Source: Dactylorhiza incarnata
Lineage: Eukaryota > Streptophyta > Magnoliopsida > Asparagales > Orchidaceae
DNA: 64,000 nt
Reading direction: 5' to 3'
Assembly (NCBI GenBank): GCA_033032865.1
Contig: JAWHQI010000327.1
Coordinates: forward strand, 2,070,501 to 2,134,500
Part shown: piece by piece, positions 21,297 to 31,518 of the stretch
How the letters are laid out: every line of letters starts with the position of its first letter
How positions within the stretch are numbered: position 1 is the first letter of the stretch
The notes under the pieces: generated by a model
Told to the model about the DNA's origin: nothing
The model's input: only the letters and a program-made list of their open reading frames with translations
Databases searched by the model: none
Made by a program: the position numbers and the translations under genes

Positions 21297-23230
21297 TGTT
21301 GGGAACAGTGCCCAGCAGTGTTCCTGATTTAAAGAAGTGCTCAACTCAATGATAAGTGCAAGTTGTATTTAATGTCACATCTAGTTCATGCTTGCAGAGA
21401 TGAGACAATATGTCCAGTACTTCAATAACCTGCCTAAGTATAATATCATCGAAAAAGGCTGGACATATGGTCGACAAGTACATGCACATCGTTGAGATGA
21501 TGGGCAAAGCAAAGAAGAATGATTGTGTCTGTGTCGTCGAAAAGGATCATGCGTATCGTCGACAACAGCAGGCCTATCGTCAACAATATGCAGAGCAAGG
21601 CAGGATGGTGATATCGTTGTGACATCTACACGACGATATCAGAAAGTCGAAGATGAAGAAGAAGACTCAAAGATGTGGTGGTCAAGAAGCCTTGACATCG
21701 ATAAGGCTAAGTCAGAATGAATGTCATTGAAAAGGCAAAGGGAAGATCAGTGTCGAAGATATCGTTGACAAGAAATTGTATCGTCGATAAGGCCAAAGAA
21801 GAACAGATAGTGTCGAGAAGAAGCCTTGTCATCGAAAAGGCTAAGTGTGACTGATGGCATTGGACATCGTCGTAAAGAAGGCGTGACGTCGAGAAGACTG
21901 AAGGAGGTCAGTTGAAGACAAGCAGTTGCTAATGTATAGTCTGTCGACATGATATCGTTTATGTCGTCGACAAGATAAAGTTGTTACAGCGATATCAAGC
22001 AGACAAGAAGATCGCGACGACATCAGTTAGACGACTTCATGTCGTCTTAAGTACAAAAGCAAAAGTGATGTCCCGTATCGTCGAAATATCACTATCTGAT
22101 GAGGAATTGAAGAAGTAACTAGCTCAAGACATCGACAAACCCTGTCGTCGAGATATTGTCCATGTCGTCGTAACAATGGAAATATCGTCAGACAGATTCA
22201 AAAGTAGCCGCACGCGCTGTCAGCAATTAATGCCTCTGCCTGATTGTCCAATCAGCGCATGCTCTTGAGGGATGGGCGTCTGACAGTAAAGGACATCATA
22301 TGTGACCATTAAGCGGCTCATCCGTCCTATAAAAGGGAACAATGATACCCTAGGAAAAGATGCGAGAAAAACGACCAAAAAAGAATCCCGCCTAGTAATA
22401 CAACAGTACAAGCGGCGGTGTAGAAAGAAAGTAAGGAAGAACAAAACGATTATTCTGTGTTCTTCAAGTTGCAGTCAAGTTTCATCGTCTGCTAAGAATC
22501 GTTCAAGAAAGTAAGCCAGTCAACATCCGGCACAGCAAGAAGCTTGAAGAAGACTTGCGCTGTCAAGATTAATCTTCGTCAAGTCAAGAAGCCAATCTTC
22601 ATCGGGTAGAAGAAACAATTTTCATTACTGTAATCTCTTGTAAGGCTTGCGGGCCAAGAACTTGTAAGATCTGTTTCAGATCTGAGTGTCAAGCTGAAGG
22701 GCTTGAGATCTGTGAGACTTGAGGGCTAGGGCAGAGGGACTTGCGGGTCCAAATTTGTCGAGCTTGCGGGCTCGGGTGCAGTGAAGGGGCTTGAGGGCCT
22801 AGGCTGCAGGGACTTGCGGGTCCGAACGTGTCGAGCTTGCGGGCTCGGGTGCAGTGAAGGGGCTTGCGGGCCTAGGCTGCATGGACTTGCGGGTCCGAAC
22901 GGGTCGAGCTTGCGGGCTCGGGTGCAGTGAAGTGGCTTGCGGGCCTAGGCTGCAGGGGCTTGCGGGTCCGAGGTGTAAGGCTTGCGGGCCTGAGACATTG
23001 GCGGAGTTTGCCGAGCCTAGCACACTGCTAGGTAGGCGCAGAGGGAAAGAGGACTACTCAAGACACCCTGTCTTGAGGAACCTCTATAAGTTCTTGTGTG
23101 TTTTCTGTGCTGTGCTTTACTAATCTATAGATCTATTAACCAGAAAACAAGAACACCTAAAGGGGATAAAATAATTTGAAAAACCTATTCACCCCCCTCT
23201 AGGTGATAAGTTGACACCCAATAACTAACA
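21297..23230 (+). repeat. 5' LTR of element B
   Basis: Runs from TGTTGGGAACAG to CAATAACTAACA. It is rich in CGTCGA words, with TATCGTCGA at 21553, 21779 and 22076, and many ACGACGAT and GTCGTCGA forms. A 73-bp tandem repeat occupies about 22735-22990. Short open frames in both LTRs look incidental. Confidence 0.92.
22735..22990 (+). repeat. 73-bp tandem repeat in 5' LTR of element B
   Basis: About 3.5 copies of a unit beginning GGACTTGCGGGTCC (TTGCGGG at 22741, 22814 and 22887). Within each unit CTTGCGGG or GCTTGCGGGC recurs two or three times. The 3' LTR has the same array at about 29281-29535. Confidence 0.88.
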
Positions 23231-23232
23231 AG

Positions 23233-23245
23233 TGGTATCAGAGGG
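23233..23245 (+). other. Primer-binding site of element B
   Basis: TGGTATCAGAGGG starts two bases after the LTR end, matching the initiator-Met-tRNA-type site of copia elements. Confidence 0.88.
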
Positions 23246-23328
23246 AGGTTGTTCAAAGAAAAGCTTAACAGCTTGAACAGATCTGCTCTTGGGTGTATCA
23301 AATCAACTGATCATCATATCCTAACTCT

Positions 23329-24809
23329 ATGGAGAAAGTCAAAGGATCTGACATCAGGAAGTTCAGATCCTTAAGTGGAAGCAGCTTGAACTCTTCTCAC
23401 AATAAAGAAGAAAGAAGTATAGGAATCAGAGCACCCTTGACTATTTCAGACAATGAATCTGAAGATGAAGAATGCTCTGTAGTCAGAAGAAGAATAAGAG
23501 CACCCTTGACTCTCACAGACTGTGACTCTGAGGATGAGGAAGTCTACGGTTTGATGGCTCTATCAGATGAAGAAAATCACGATGAATCACATTATGATCA
23601 GGTATGCATCACTCACACGCCTTTACCACCTGCTTCAATTAAGAAAACCAAGAGTGCATCAGATGATTGCTCATCTTCTGAAGATGATGCATAAGACTGC
23701 TCATCATGCAACAATAAGAACCATGCTGATCTAATAGAGCAGTTTGGTGATCTCTTGGGAGCTCTGAGAAAGAGCAAGAAGCTTGTTAAGAAGCAAGCTA
23801 GGGAGCTAGAATCACTCAGACCCATTAAGGCTGAGATGAATAAGGAAATGGGTATGTCCCATAATGAGGGCACCAACTCATGTGAGCTCAAGAAAATCAT
23901 AGGCAAGCTTCATGATGAAAGAAACCAAAGGGAAGAATTCATTAGGAAGCTTGAGAATGATCTCCATGAGGAGAGAAGCTTAGTGGCTCAATTCTCTAAG
24001 CCAAAACTATACTGCCCATCATTGACACCTTCTCCTCCTATGGAGATAAGAGGGGATTGGGTTTCAATGAAAGGGCAATAGATGCTGGGAATGGAGAAAA
24101 GGGGAAAACTGAAGCTGAGCCTCATACCACCTTTCAGAATGTAGTACTTCCCTCTAACAAGTATGACCAGGACAGTGTCTATGGTCACTGGATGAATGAA
24201 AACTCCAATAGCTTGGTAAATGCTCCTAACTATGGGAGGAGAAAGGGCATGTGGATGAGTGCATTGAAGGCTCCCCATGAGGAAATCCAAATGACCCATC
24301 ATGGACCATTTGTGTTTGGTGCCTCAGCCCCCACCTTCAAGTGTAAAGGAGCAACATCTTCCCAATCTCTTCCAGATAAGAAGCAGACTGGTAGCACCAG
24401 TACAATCAACTCTCACTTGATCATATCTGATGCCATCAACACCATGTCAGCTACCAAGCTGACATCTGTTGCTGACAAACAGATAAAGTTAAGAAGAAAT
24501 AATTATACTAAAGCAGCTAGTCAGCTCTTGGCTGAGAGAGATAGGAAGAATGTTGTTGTCTTCTCTACTGAACATAAGCATTGTGATTCTCCACCCACCT
24601 CAAAAATTGCTCAGAAAAGATGGTACAACATCCATGAATGTTGGTGTTGTGGTAAAGTGGGACACTTTGCCATTGATTGTTGGCACAACCCTAGTGTGCC
24701 TAGTGCAAAGGACAAACCTCCTGGAAAGGCTGAGGTGAGTAGAAGAACTCCTTATTATGCTAACAAAAATCTAGGACCCAAGTCACCTTGGGTTCCTAAG
24801 GGATATTAA
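23329..24809 (+). pseudogene. Partial gag of element B (C-terminal half, CCHC knuckle)
   Basis: It opens at the ATG at 23329 (MEKVKGSDIRKF), about 100 bases after the LTR. Acidic repeats with SDNESEDEE and CDSEDEEVYGLMALSDEE resemble the acidic tail of element A gag. A stop at 23692 is followed in the same frame by a coiled coil (LLGALRKSKKLVKKQARELE, LHDERNQREEFIRKLENDL). A frameshift near 24060 leads to a frame ending with CWCCGKVGHFAIDC (about 24638-24680) and LGPKSPWVPKGY. The UBN2-type capsid core is absent, so this is a Sirevirus-type gag without its capsid half and cannot form particles alone. Confidence 0.75.
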
Positions 24810-25456
24810 AATCTATCTTGCAGGGTAATCCATTTAGCCAATCAAAAGCAAACAAGGCTAATGGACAATAAGTGATCCAGGCTTACTCTGGACTAAGAAA
24901 ACCTCACCACATGCCAAGATGCACTGGTCAAGGGGGAGCCACTAGCTCAAGAAGATATGAAAGCTAAGGTGAAGGTAACTGTGTTGATGTTCAATACATA
25001 ACCTAATTCTTATCACTTTGTTTAAGATAATTTATACTTGAGTAAGCAAAAGATATCACTCAAGGAACACATATGTATGGCACTGCTAAAGAATTGCACT
25101 GATCATACAAAAGAGTGAAAAAGAACAATATCGTTTTGAACACAAAACTATATCGTCGAAATGATGATTGGTATCGTCGAAATGAGTCCTCGACATCAAA
25201 TTTGCGTCACGACGATACCTAATCATCAATGGACTCTTAAATAGACCTGAGCTTAACCAATCATTACAGCTAAACTCGAGTTAATTAAACATTTAACAAA
25301 TGACACTTCGACTTCCAACTCGGAAACTATAAATAAGGTCAGATGTCTTAAGGTTAAAACACCTTCTACATTAGCCCTAAAAAGACGTTGTGCTCTCTAC
25401 GCCTTCGAAGAGTGAACGAGTCGACTAAACTAGAATCCTCTCCGATCAAGTAAGAA
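24810..25456 (+). promoter_or_regulatory. Gag-to-accessory spacer of element B with a TATA promoter and TATCGTCGA motifs
   Basis: CTATCTTGCAGG, resembling a splice acceptor, directly follows the gag stop. Two copies of TATCGTCGAAATGA lie at 25151 and 25172, matching words in the LTR (TATCGTCGAAAT at 22076). A TATA box, CTATAAATA, is at 25327-25335, about 120 bases before the ATG at 25457, giving a predicted start near 25360. No coding region is visible. The deletion that removed pol must lie in this spacer. Confidence 0.6.
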
Positions 25457-27649
25457 ATGGCGCCAAAGAAGGAAGGATTTCTCTATGAAGGAAGCGAAGT
25501 AGTGAGGGGCAGTTTCTCAGAGGGGCCAGAAGAGATTCAGAGCGCCATTAAGCTATTAGACGTCGTCGGCCTGGAATTCGCTCTCTCAGAGTCAATAATA
25601 ATACTAAAAAGAGAAGTGTTGGAGTTCTACTCGAATGCCAAGGGTGGTTCAAAAGGAACATCCGTGAAAAGCTTGATCAATGGGATAAAGGTCAAGGTGA
25701 ATCCCAAGAGGTTGGCAAGGGTTCTTCAGCTGCCGACCTTCGCCAAGGGGGAGGAAAATGAAAAGGTCACCCAGGAAGACCTTAACAGGGCTCTGGAATG
25801 GTGCGATCACTCCAACAAGACCTATGGGTCTCTAGAAAGAAAGAATTTTAATCAACAAGGGAAGCTCATGGCTGATATTGTAGGAAAAGCCCTCCTCCGT
25901 AAAGTAGGGTCGCATGATAGGATATCCAAGCCCATGTTCGAGATTATGACAAGAATAATCCTAAGTTAGAAGACCAACTGGGGTCAGATCATTTTTAAGA
26001 GGATTCAAGATAACTTTCAAACTCCAAATCTGGGAAGAATACTATCACTGTATCTACTGATATCCTACCTTGAAAGCTTCAACAAGAAGTATGGCGCAAA
26101 AATCCATCACATGAGAAGGATGGACATCAGGATACTGGAAAGATGGGAGAAAACTCTGATTTAGTCTCCTAAGAAGCTGAAGACTGCAGAGGATGTGAAG
26201 AGGAAGGGAGAAAGCTCATCTGAAGAAAGTGAATAAGGAAACAGCTCAGACTCGTCTGACTCTGAAATGCCTGTAGAGAAAAGGAATGTATCCCTCCAGA
26301 CCTCTGCCCTAAGTCTGGGATCCGGGACAATCACAACAACAGGAACAAAGCAAGATGATGCTGACACTGAGGGGGAGAAGAATAGTGAGATCCCTGCTCA
26401 AGTGGAAGAAGTGATCGATAAGATCATTGGGGCTGAGGATGCTGTTCATCATGGATCAGTAGACCAAGAGGACCCAAGTAAAAATCCCCAAGAAGAGAAG
26501 CCAGAGAATTCTGCTGATGAGACTAGCAGAGATCTGCCAAATCCTGAAAAGGAAAATGAGTCAAACCAGTCACCCATCAGAAAATCTCTATCTCCAATGG
26601 TTGATGGGAATACAGAAGAGGAACCAGAACAAACCAGTTCACCTCCGGAGAAAAGGCCAGTAGAGTTCTCCCTACTGCCTCAAATAAGCATGCTCCTGGA
26701 AGAGCAAAGGCTAAAAATTGAAGGTCATGTTAACTCAGCCATCAGTGAGCTAAGGAGAGAACTATTTGCAGAAACATCAAGCCTAAGAAATGATGTGAAG
26801 AACCTACAAGAATACACTGCCAAAGAGACAACCCTTACTCACAAGGGTCTATCTAATTTAGGGGTCAATCAGACTCTGATTGTTAGCAACATAGAAAATG
26901 CCTACATTGCATCCACCAAGAGGATGGATGAACACAAAACTGTTCTCCAAGAAAGTCTAGATCACCACAATAAAGATCTAGATAGTCATCTGCTTGAGAC
27001 CAAGAATCACTTGGAAGCAGGAATCCACATGCTTAAAATCAAGATATTGGTTTCTGAGGAGAACCTCCAAAGGGGGATATCTGATGAAGTCATAAAGGGG
27101 GAGAGATCAATGATAATAGCCAGTGGTGAGCATGTCATCTGGACCACAAATACAATCAGGGAAGTAATGAATCTCCCTCCTCTCCATTTTGATGAGCCTG
27201 CAGGAGAGTACCTAGCTGAAGAGCAACATGCAGACATTCCTGATACTGCCACTGATAAGGGTAAAGAGAAGGAAGTACTGGAGGATGAAGAAGTAAAAAT
27301 GAGGAAGAGAAAATACAGGGAGGAAATGGAGAAAAAGGATGACTATGAAAGATGGAGTCCCAAGTCCAGAGCCATCATATTAAAGACATGGGAGCTGGTG
27401 AAGGTAAATAAAGGTGAGAGGTACAAAGTGCACAATCCTCAAGAATGGGCTAAGTATGAAGAGCAAGAAGAAGCAAGGAGAGTATACAGAAGGGACAAGC
27501 AAGCAGACAGAATCCATGCAGACACTCCTGAGCCTCTAAAGTATCATCCCAAGCCATTTGAATACTTCACCAGACAAGCTGAAAAGGAGCAGGAAGCCAG
27601 TGCCAAGAAAGCAAAGGGTGAAGCTGCTATAAGGAAACCAGAGATATAG
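25457..27649 (+). pseudogene. Accessory gene of element B, plant-transposon-protein type
   Basis: A single frame of about 730 codons from the ATG at 25457 (MAPKKEGFLYEG) to 27649, interrupted by only three stops (TAG 25967, TAG 26162, TAA 26234). Residues 1-235 form the globular domain shared with element A: VKSLINGIKVKVNPKRLARV, KLMADIVGKALLRK, KTNWGQIIFKRI. An acidic Ser/Glu linker follows, then a long helical region (LRRELFAETSSLRNDVKNL, HNKDLDSHLLETKNHLEAGI) likely to form a coiled coil, and a charged tail (MRKRKYREEMEKKDDYERW). Its place just before the polypurine tract matches element A. No transmembrane segment is evident, so an envelope role is not supported here. Function is unknown. 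Confidence 0.72.
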
Positions 27650-27832
27650 ACGACTAAATCTTTAAGGGGCTGAATGTAGAAATGTCAAAAACTTTTGAAA
27701 ACATTTGGCACTATTTATAAATGAAGTAACACTTGTCAAATTCTGTGTTCACTCAATTATAGCTGCAATATCATCATTATATGCTTATTTGCTTAAAATG
27801 TACTTTATCATTGAGTGAATTATGACTTCTTC

Positions 27833-27846
27833 AAAAAGGGGGAGAT
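27833..27846 (+). other. Polypurine tract of element B
   Basis: AAAAAGGGGGAGAT lies immediately before the 3' LTR TGTTGAG. It closely resembles the tract of element A (GGGGGAGAT then TGTTG), supporting common ancestry. Confidence 0.88.
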
Positions 27847-29783
27847 TGTTGAGAACAGTGCCCAGCAGTGTTCCTGATTTGAAGAAGTGTTCAACTCAAT
27901 GATAAGTACAAGTTGTATTTAATGTCACATCTAGTTCATGCTTGCAGAGATGAGACAATATGTTCAGTACTTCAATAACCTGCCTAAGTATAATATCGTC
28001 GAAAAAGGCTGGACATATGGTCGACAAGTACAGGCACATCGTTGAGATGATGGGCAAAGCAAAGAAGAATGATTGTGTCTGTGTCATCGAAAAGGATCAT
28101 GCGTATTGTCGACAACAGCAGGCCTATCGTCAACAACATGCAGAGCAAGGCAGAACGGTGATATCGTTGTGACATCTACACGACGATATCAGAAAGTCGA
28201 AGATGAAGATGAATACTCAAAGACGTGGTCGTCAAGAAGCCTTGACATCGATAAGGCTAAGTCAGAATGAATGTCGTTGAAAAGGCAAAGGGAAGATCAG
28301 TGTCGAAGATATCGTTGACAAGAAGCTGTATCGTCGATAAGGCCAAAGAAGAACAGATAGAGTTGAGAAGAAGCCTTGTCATCGGAAAAGCTAAGTGTGA
28401 CTGATGGCATTGGACATCGTCGTAAAGAAGGCGTGACGTCGAGAAGACTGAAGGAGGTCAGTTGAAGACAAGCAGTTACTAAAGTATAGTCTGTCGACAT
28501 GATATCGTTTATGTCGTCGACAAGATAAAGTTGTTACAACGATATCAAGCAGACAAGAAGATCGCGACGACATCAGTTAGATGACTTCATGTCGTCTTAA
28601 GTACAAAAGCAAAAGTGATGTCCCGTATCGTCGAAATATCACTATTTGATGAGGAATTGAAGAAGTAACCAGCTCAAGACATCGACAAACCCTGTCGTCG
28701 AGATATTGTCCATGTCGTCGTAACAATGGAAATATCATCAGACAGATTCAAAAGTAGTCGGACGCGCTGTCAGCAATTAATGCCGCCGCCTGATTGTCCA
28801 ATCTGCGCATGCTCTTGAGGGATGGACGTCTGACAGTAAAGGACATCATATGTGACCCTTAAGCAGCTCATCCGTCCTATGAAAGGGAACAATGATGCCC
28901 TAGAAAAAGTTGCAAGAAAAACGAACGAAAAAGAATCCCGCCTAGTAATACAACAGTACAAGCGGCGGTGAAGAAAGAAAGTAAGGAAGAACAAAATAAT
29001 TATTCTGTGTTCTTCAAGTTGCAGTCAAGTTTCATCGTCTGCTAAGAATCGTTCAAGAAAGTAAGCCAGTCAACATCCGACACAGCAAGAAGATTGAAGA
29101 AGACTTGCGCTGTCAAGATTAATTTTCGTCAAGTCAAGAAGCCAATCTCCATCAGGCAGAAGAAACAGTTTTCATTACTGTAATCTCTTGTAAGGCTTGC
29201 GGGCCAAGAACTTGTAAGATATGTTTCAGATCTGAGTGTCAAGCTGAAGGGCTTGAGATTTGTGAGGCTTGAGGGCTAGGGCAGAGGGACTTGCGGGTCC
29301 AAACTTGTCGAGCTTGCGGGCTCGGGTGCAGTGAAGGGGCTTGAGGGCCTAGGCTGCAGGGACTTGCGGGTCCGAACGTGTCGAGCTTGCGGGCTCGGGT
29401 GCAGTGAAGGGGCTTGCGGGCCTAGGCTGCAGGGACTTGCGGGTCCAAACGTGTCGAGCTTGCGGGCTCGGGTGCAGTGAAAGGGCTTGCGAGCCTAGGT
29501 TGCAGGGACTTGCGGGTCCGAGGTGTAAGGCTTGCGGGCCGGAGACATTGGCGGAGTTTGCCGAGCCTAGCACACTGCTAGGTAGGCGCAGAGGGAAAGA
29601 GGACTACTCAAGACACCCTGTCTTGAGGAACCTCTATAAGTTCTTGTGTATTTTCTGTGCAGTGCTTTACTAATCTATAGATCTATTAACCAGAAAACAA
29701 GAACACCTAAAGGGGATAAAATAATTTGAAAAACCTATTCACCCCCCCCCTCTAGGTGATAAGTTGACACTCAATAACTAACA
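27847..29783 (+). repeat. 3' LTR of element B
   Basis: Full-length copy of 21297-23230 with dispersed substitutions and a slightly longer C run near the end. It ends ...CTAACA at 29783, followed by target copy TAGGT and then exon 4 of antisense gene 2. Confidence 0.92.
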
Positions 29784-30540
29784 TAGGTGACTTTGTCGCG
29801 AGTGTACAGGTCCTGCAGCATGTGCCCGTACTTCTGGAGCACTTTGGTGGTTCGCCTCTTCATGACCTCAGGGTCCCGCGGGTCACTAAGGAAATCGCCA
29901 ATCTTATCCGGCGAGGGAGGGGGCGACATCTCCTCCTCCCCAAGATCCAGGTCGGCGGGGCTCTCAGAGGTACCTGCGAGGAAAGAGTCAACGACAAGAG
30001 GAGGGCGCAAATAACAGTTAACTTTTGACCAACCTGGCGAGTCCAGATCGCTTTACCGTGCGTCGCGAGAGGAGTCTCTGCAAGGGGCAATGACATCAGC
30101 TCAATTTAAAGAATCCAACGATGAGGAAAGAAAGAAGCTTACTAGGTCGTGGCGAGGAGACGCGGGTGGTGGTGGTGTCTAGATTTATGGCTGCCGAGAC
30201 AGTCCTCCCGGAAGAAGGGAGGCGAATATCCACCTGGGCCTCGTTCGCAATTTCCTCCACCAGGAGTGCGCTCTGTGAAAAGAAAGTGTTAGCAGTGTGA
30301 TTGGGTGGTGGACCAACCTGTCAACCCAAATACCTGTTCGGCGAGCTGGGTGTTGGGCGTCGGGTCCGGAACCGAGGACCCATCCTCCTCCGGATGTCGC
30401 CGAATCATCTTGGCCTTCCTGATCCTGGGGAAAGATGGAGAGGGTTGTCGGGCATCCCAAGGGGCGAACTGGACGAAGACCGAGTGCTCGTCGGCTCGCT
30501 CCGCATTCAGGCGAGCCTGAGCTTCTTCCGAAAGAGGCAT
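29784..30540 (-). CDS. Antisense gene 2, exons 1-4a, unknown protein of the Tat-like element
   Basis: ATG at 30540. I read exon 1 30540-30334 (69 codons, MPLSEEAQARLNAERADEHS...), intron 30333-30273, exon 2 30272-30143, intron 30142-30078, exon 3 30077-30057 (21 bases), intron 30056-29974, then exon 4 29973-29784 continuing at 21291-21123. All introns are 61-83 bases with GT...AG ends; intron 1 has CTAAC 18 bases before a pyrimidine-rich CACAG acceptor. The total is 717 bases, exactly 239 codons with stop and no internal stop. The product is hydrophilic and rich in acidic and basic residues (RRTTKVLQKYGHMLQDLYTRDKV). I do not recognise a domain. It lies directly upstream of, and in the same direction as, antisense gene 1. 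Element B now splits it. Confidence 0.7.
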
Positions 30541-30614
30541 TTCTGATAGCTACATTAGCAGGTGGCGAGAGAAGGCGAGAGGAATCAGTGTTACTCATCG
30601 CCCCGGAGTGGTGG

Positions 30615-30622
30615 TATTTATA
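30615..30622 (-). promoter_or_regulatory. TATA box upstream of antisense gene 2
   Basis: TATAAATA (within GTTATAAATACC on the minus strand) lies 75 bases upstream of the ATG at 30540, giving a short leader of about 45 bases. The same octamer stands before antisense gene 1. Confidence 0.62.
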
Positions 30623-31257
30623 ACATTTGGGATGGGACCCACCAGAAGATTTCTGCCAGGTCAGCACCCCTCCGGCGAACACCAAGGGTTGGATGTTTCT
30701 TCGTGAGCTTAGAATAATCTCACGAAGAGCAAGGATTGTGTGCAACCCCGTGTCCGCCAAAGGGTAAGAGGGAGAATCAGGTATCGAAAAAACAAGCAGA
30801 GGCGAGGCTAGGCGAGTTGGGGCTCGCCGCCTCGCACAGGCAAAAACAAGGCGAGGCGATCCATGCATGTAGCCCTGCGAGGAGCGTATCGCGAGAGCGA
30901 ATCAGGTGCGGGCTCGACGCTCCGGCGGTGCATTTAGCAATGGCGAGTAGAACAAGGGCTCGCCGCCTCGCGCGAGCGAACCAGACTGGTGTGTATGACA
31001 GGGGAGGTGGCAAGCGGTGCCCTCACGGGTTGCTCGTAGAAGGTGATCTCGCGAGCCTCGCTCGCGGAGAGACTGGCGAGTGGCGCCTTCATATGCCACT
31101 AGCTTAGTAAGTGTCTGGGGAGAAATTTACCTAAATGCCCTTGATGGGCTGCCAATAGCCCTTCAGAATAGCGGAGTTTGACTGTTAGCAGATCAGTTTG
31201 GGGTGCGGTTAATAAAACCAAAAGGCAGAATTGCGCTATTAGTAGGCCAGGAGAGAA
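30623..31257. other. GC-rich region before and within the 3' LTR U3 of the gypsy element
   Basis: No gene recognised. It is dense in GCGAG/CTCGC words, with GGGCTCGCCGCCTCGC present twice (about 30827 and 30957). The left edge of the 3' LTR must lie here or just right of it, but I found no clear polypurine tract followed by TG; the purine run at about 31113-31120 is one candidate. Confidence 0.4.
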
Positions 31258-31518
31258 AAACTATATATCAACCCTAAGGGCACCTTTGGAGGGGACACTT
31301 CTTTGGGCTTCCTTCTCCTTAGGTCATCTTTGGTTAGCTCCTCAGGCTCTCCAAGGTGCTCGGTTTCAGTTTTTGGCTTGGGAGGAGAAGCGCTCTAAAG
31401 ATCTTCCGGGTGTGTGGTGGGTCCTCCACGGTGTCGCCAAGGGTCTGTGTTAGTGCTAAGTCTTCGGCCAGGTTCCTCCGCGGGATCAGTAAGTGCGAGT
31501 TGCACCCTTCTTGGGGTC

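Larger units (their letters stand above)
21297..29783 (+). mobile_element. Copia-derived non-autonomous element with accessory gene, pol lost (element B)
   Basis: The LTRs at 21297-23230 and 27847-29783 (1934 and 1937 bases) begin TGTTG and end CA, and are very similar. The primer site is TGGTATCAGAGGG at 23233-23245 and the polypurine tract AAAAAGGGGGAGAT at 27833-27846. The flanking duplication is TAGAT/TAGGT (one mismatch). The 4.6-kb interior has a partial Sirevirus-like gag and an accessory gene, but no protease, integrase, RT or RNase H. It is therefore a large retrotransposon derivative that must have been mobilised by a relative. It was inserted in exon 4 of antisense gene 2 of the gypsy element. 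Confidence 0.9.
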
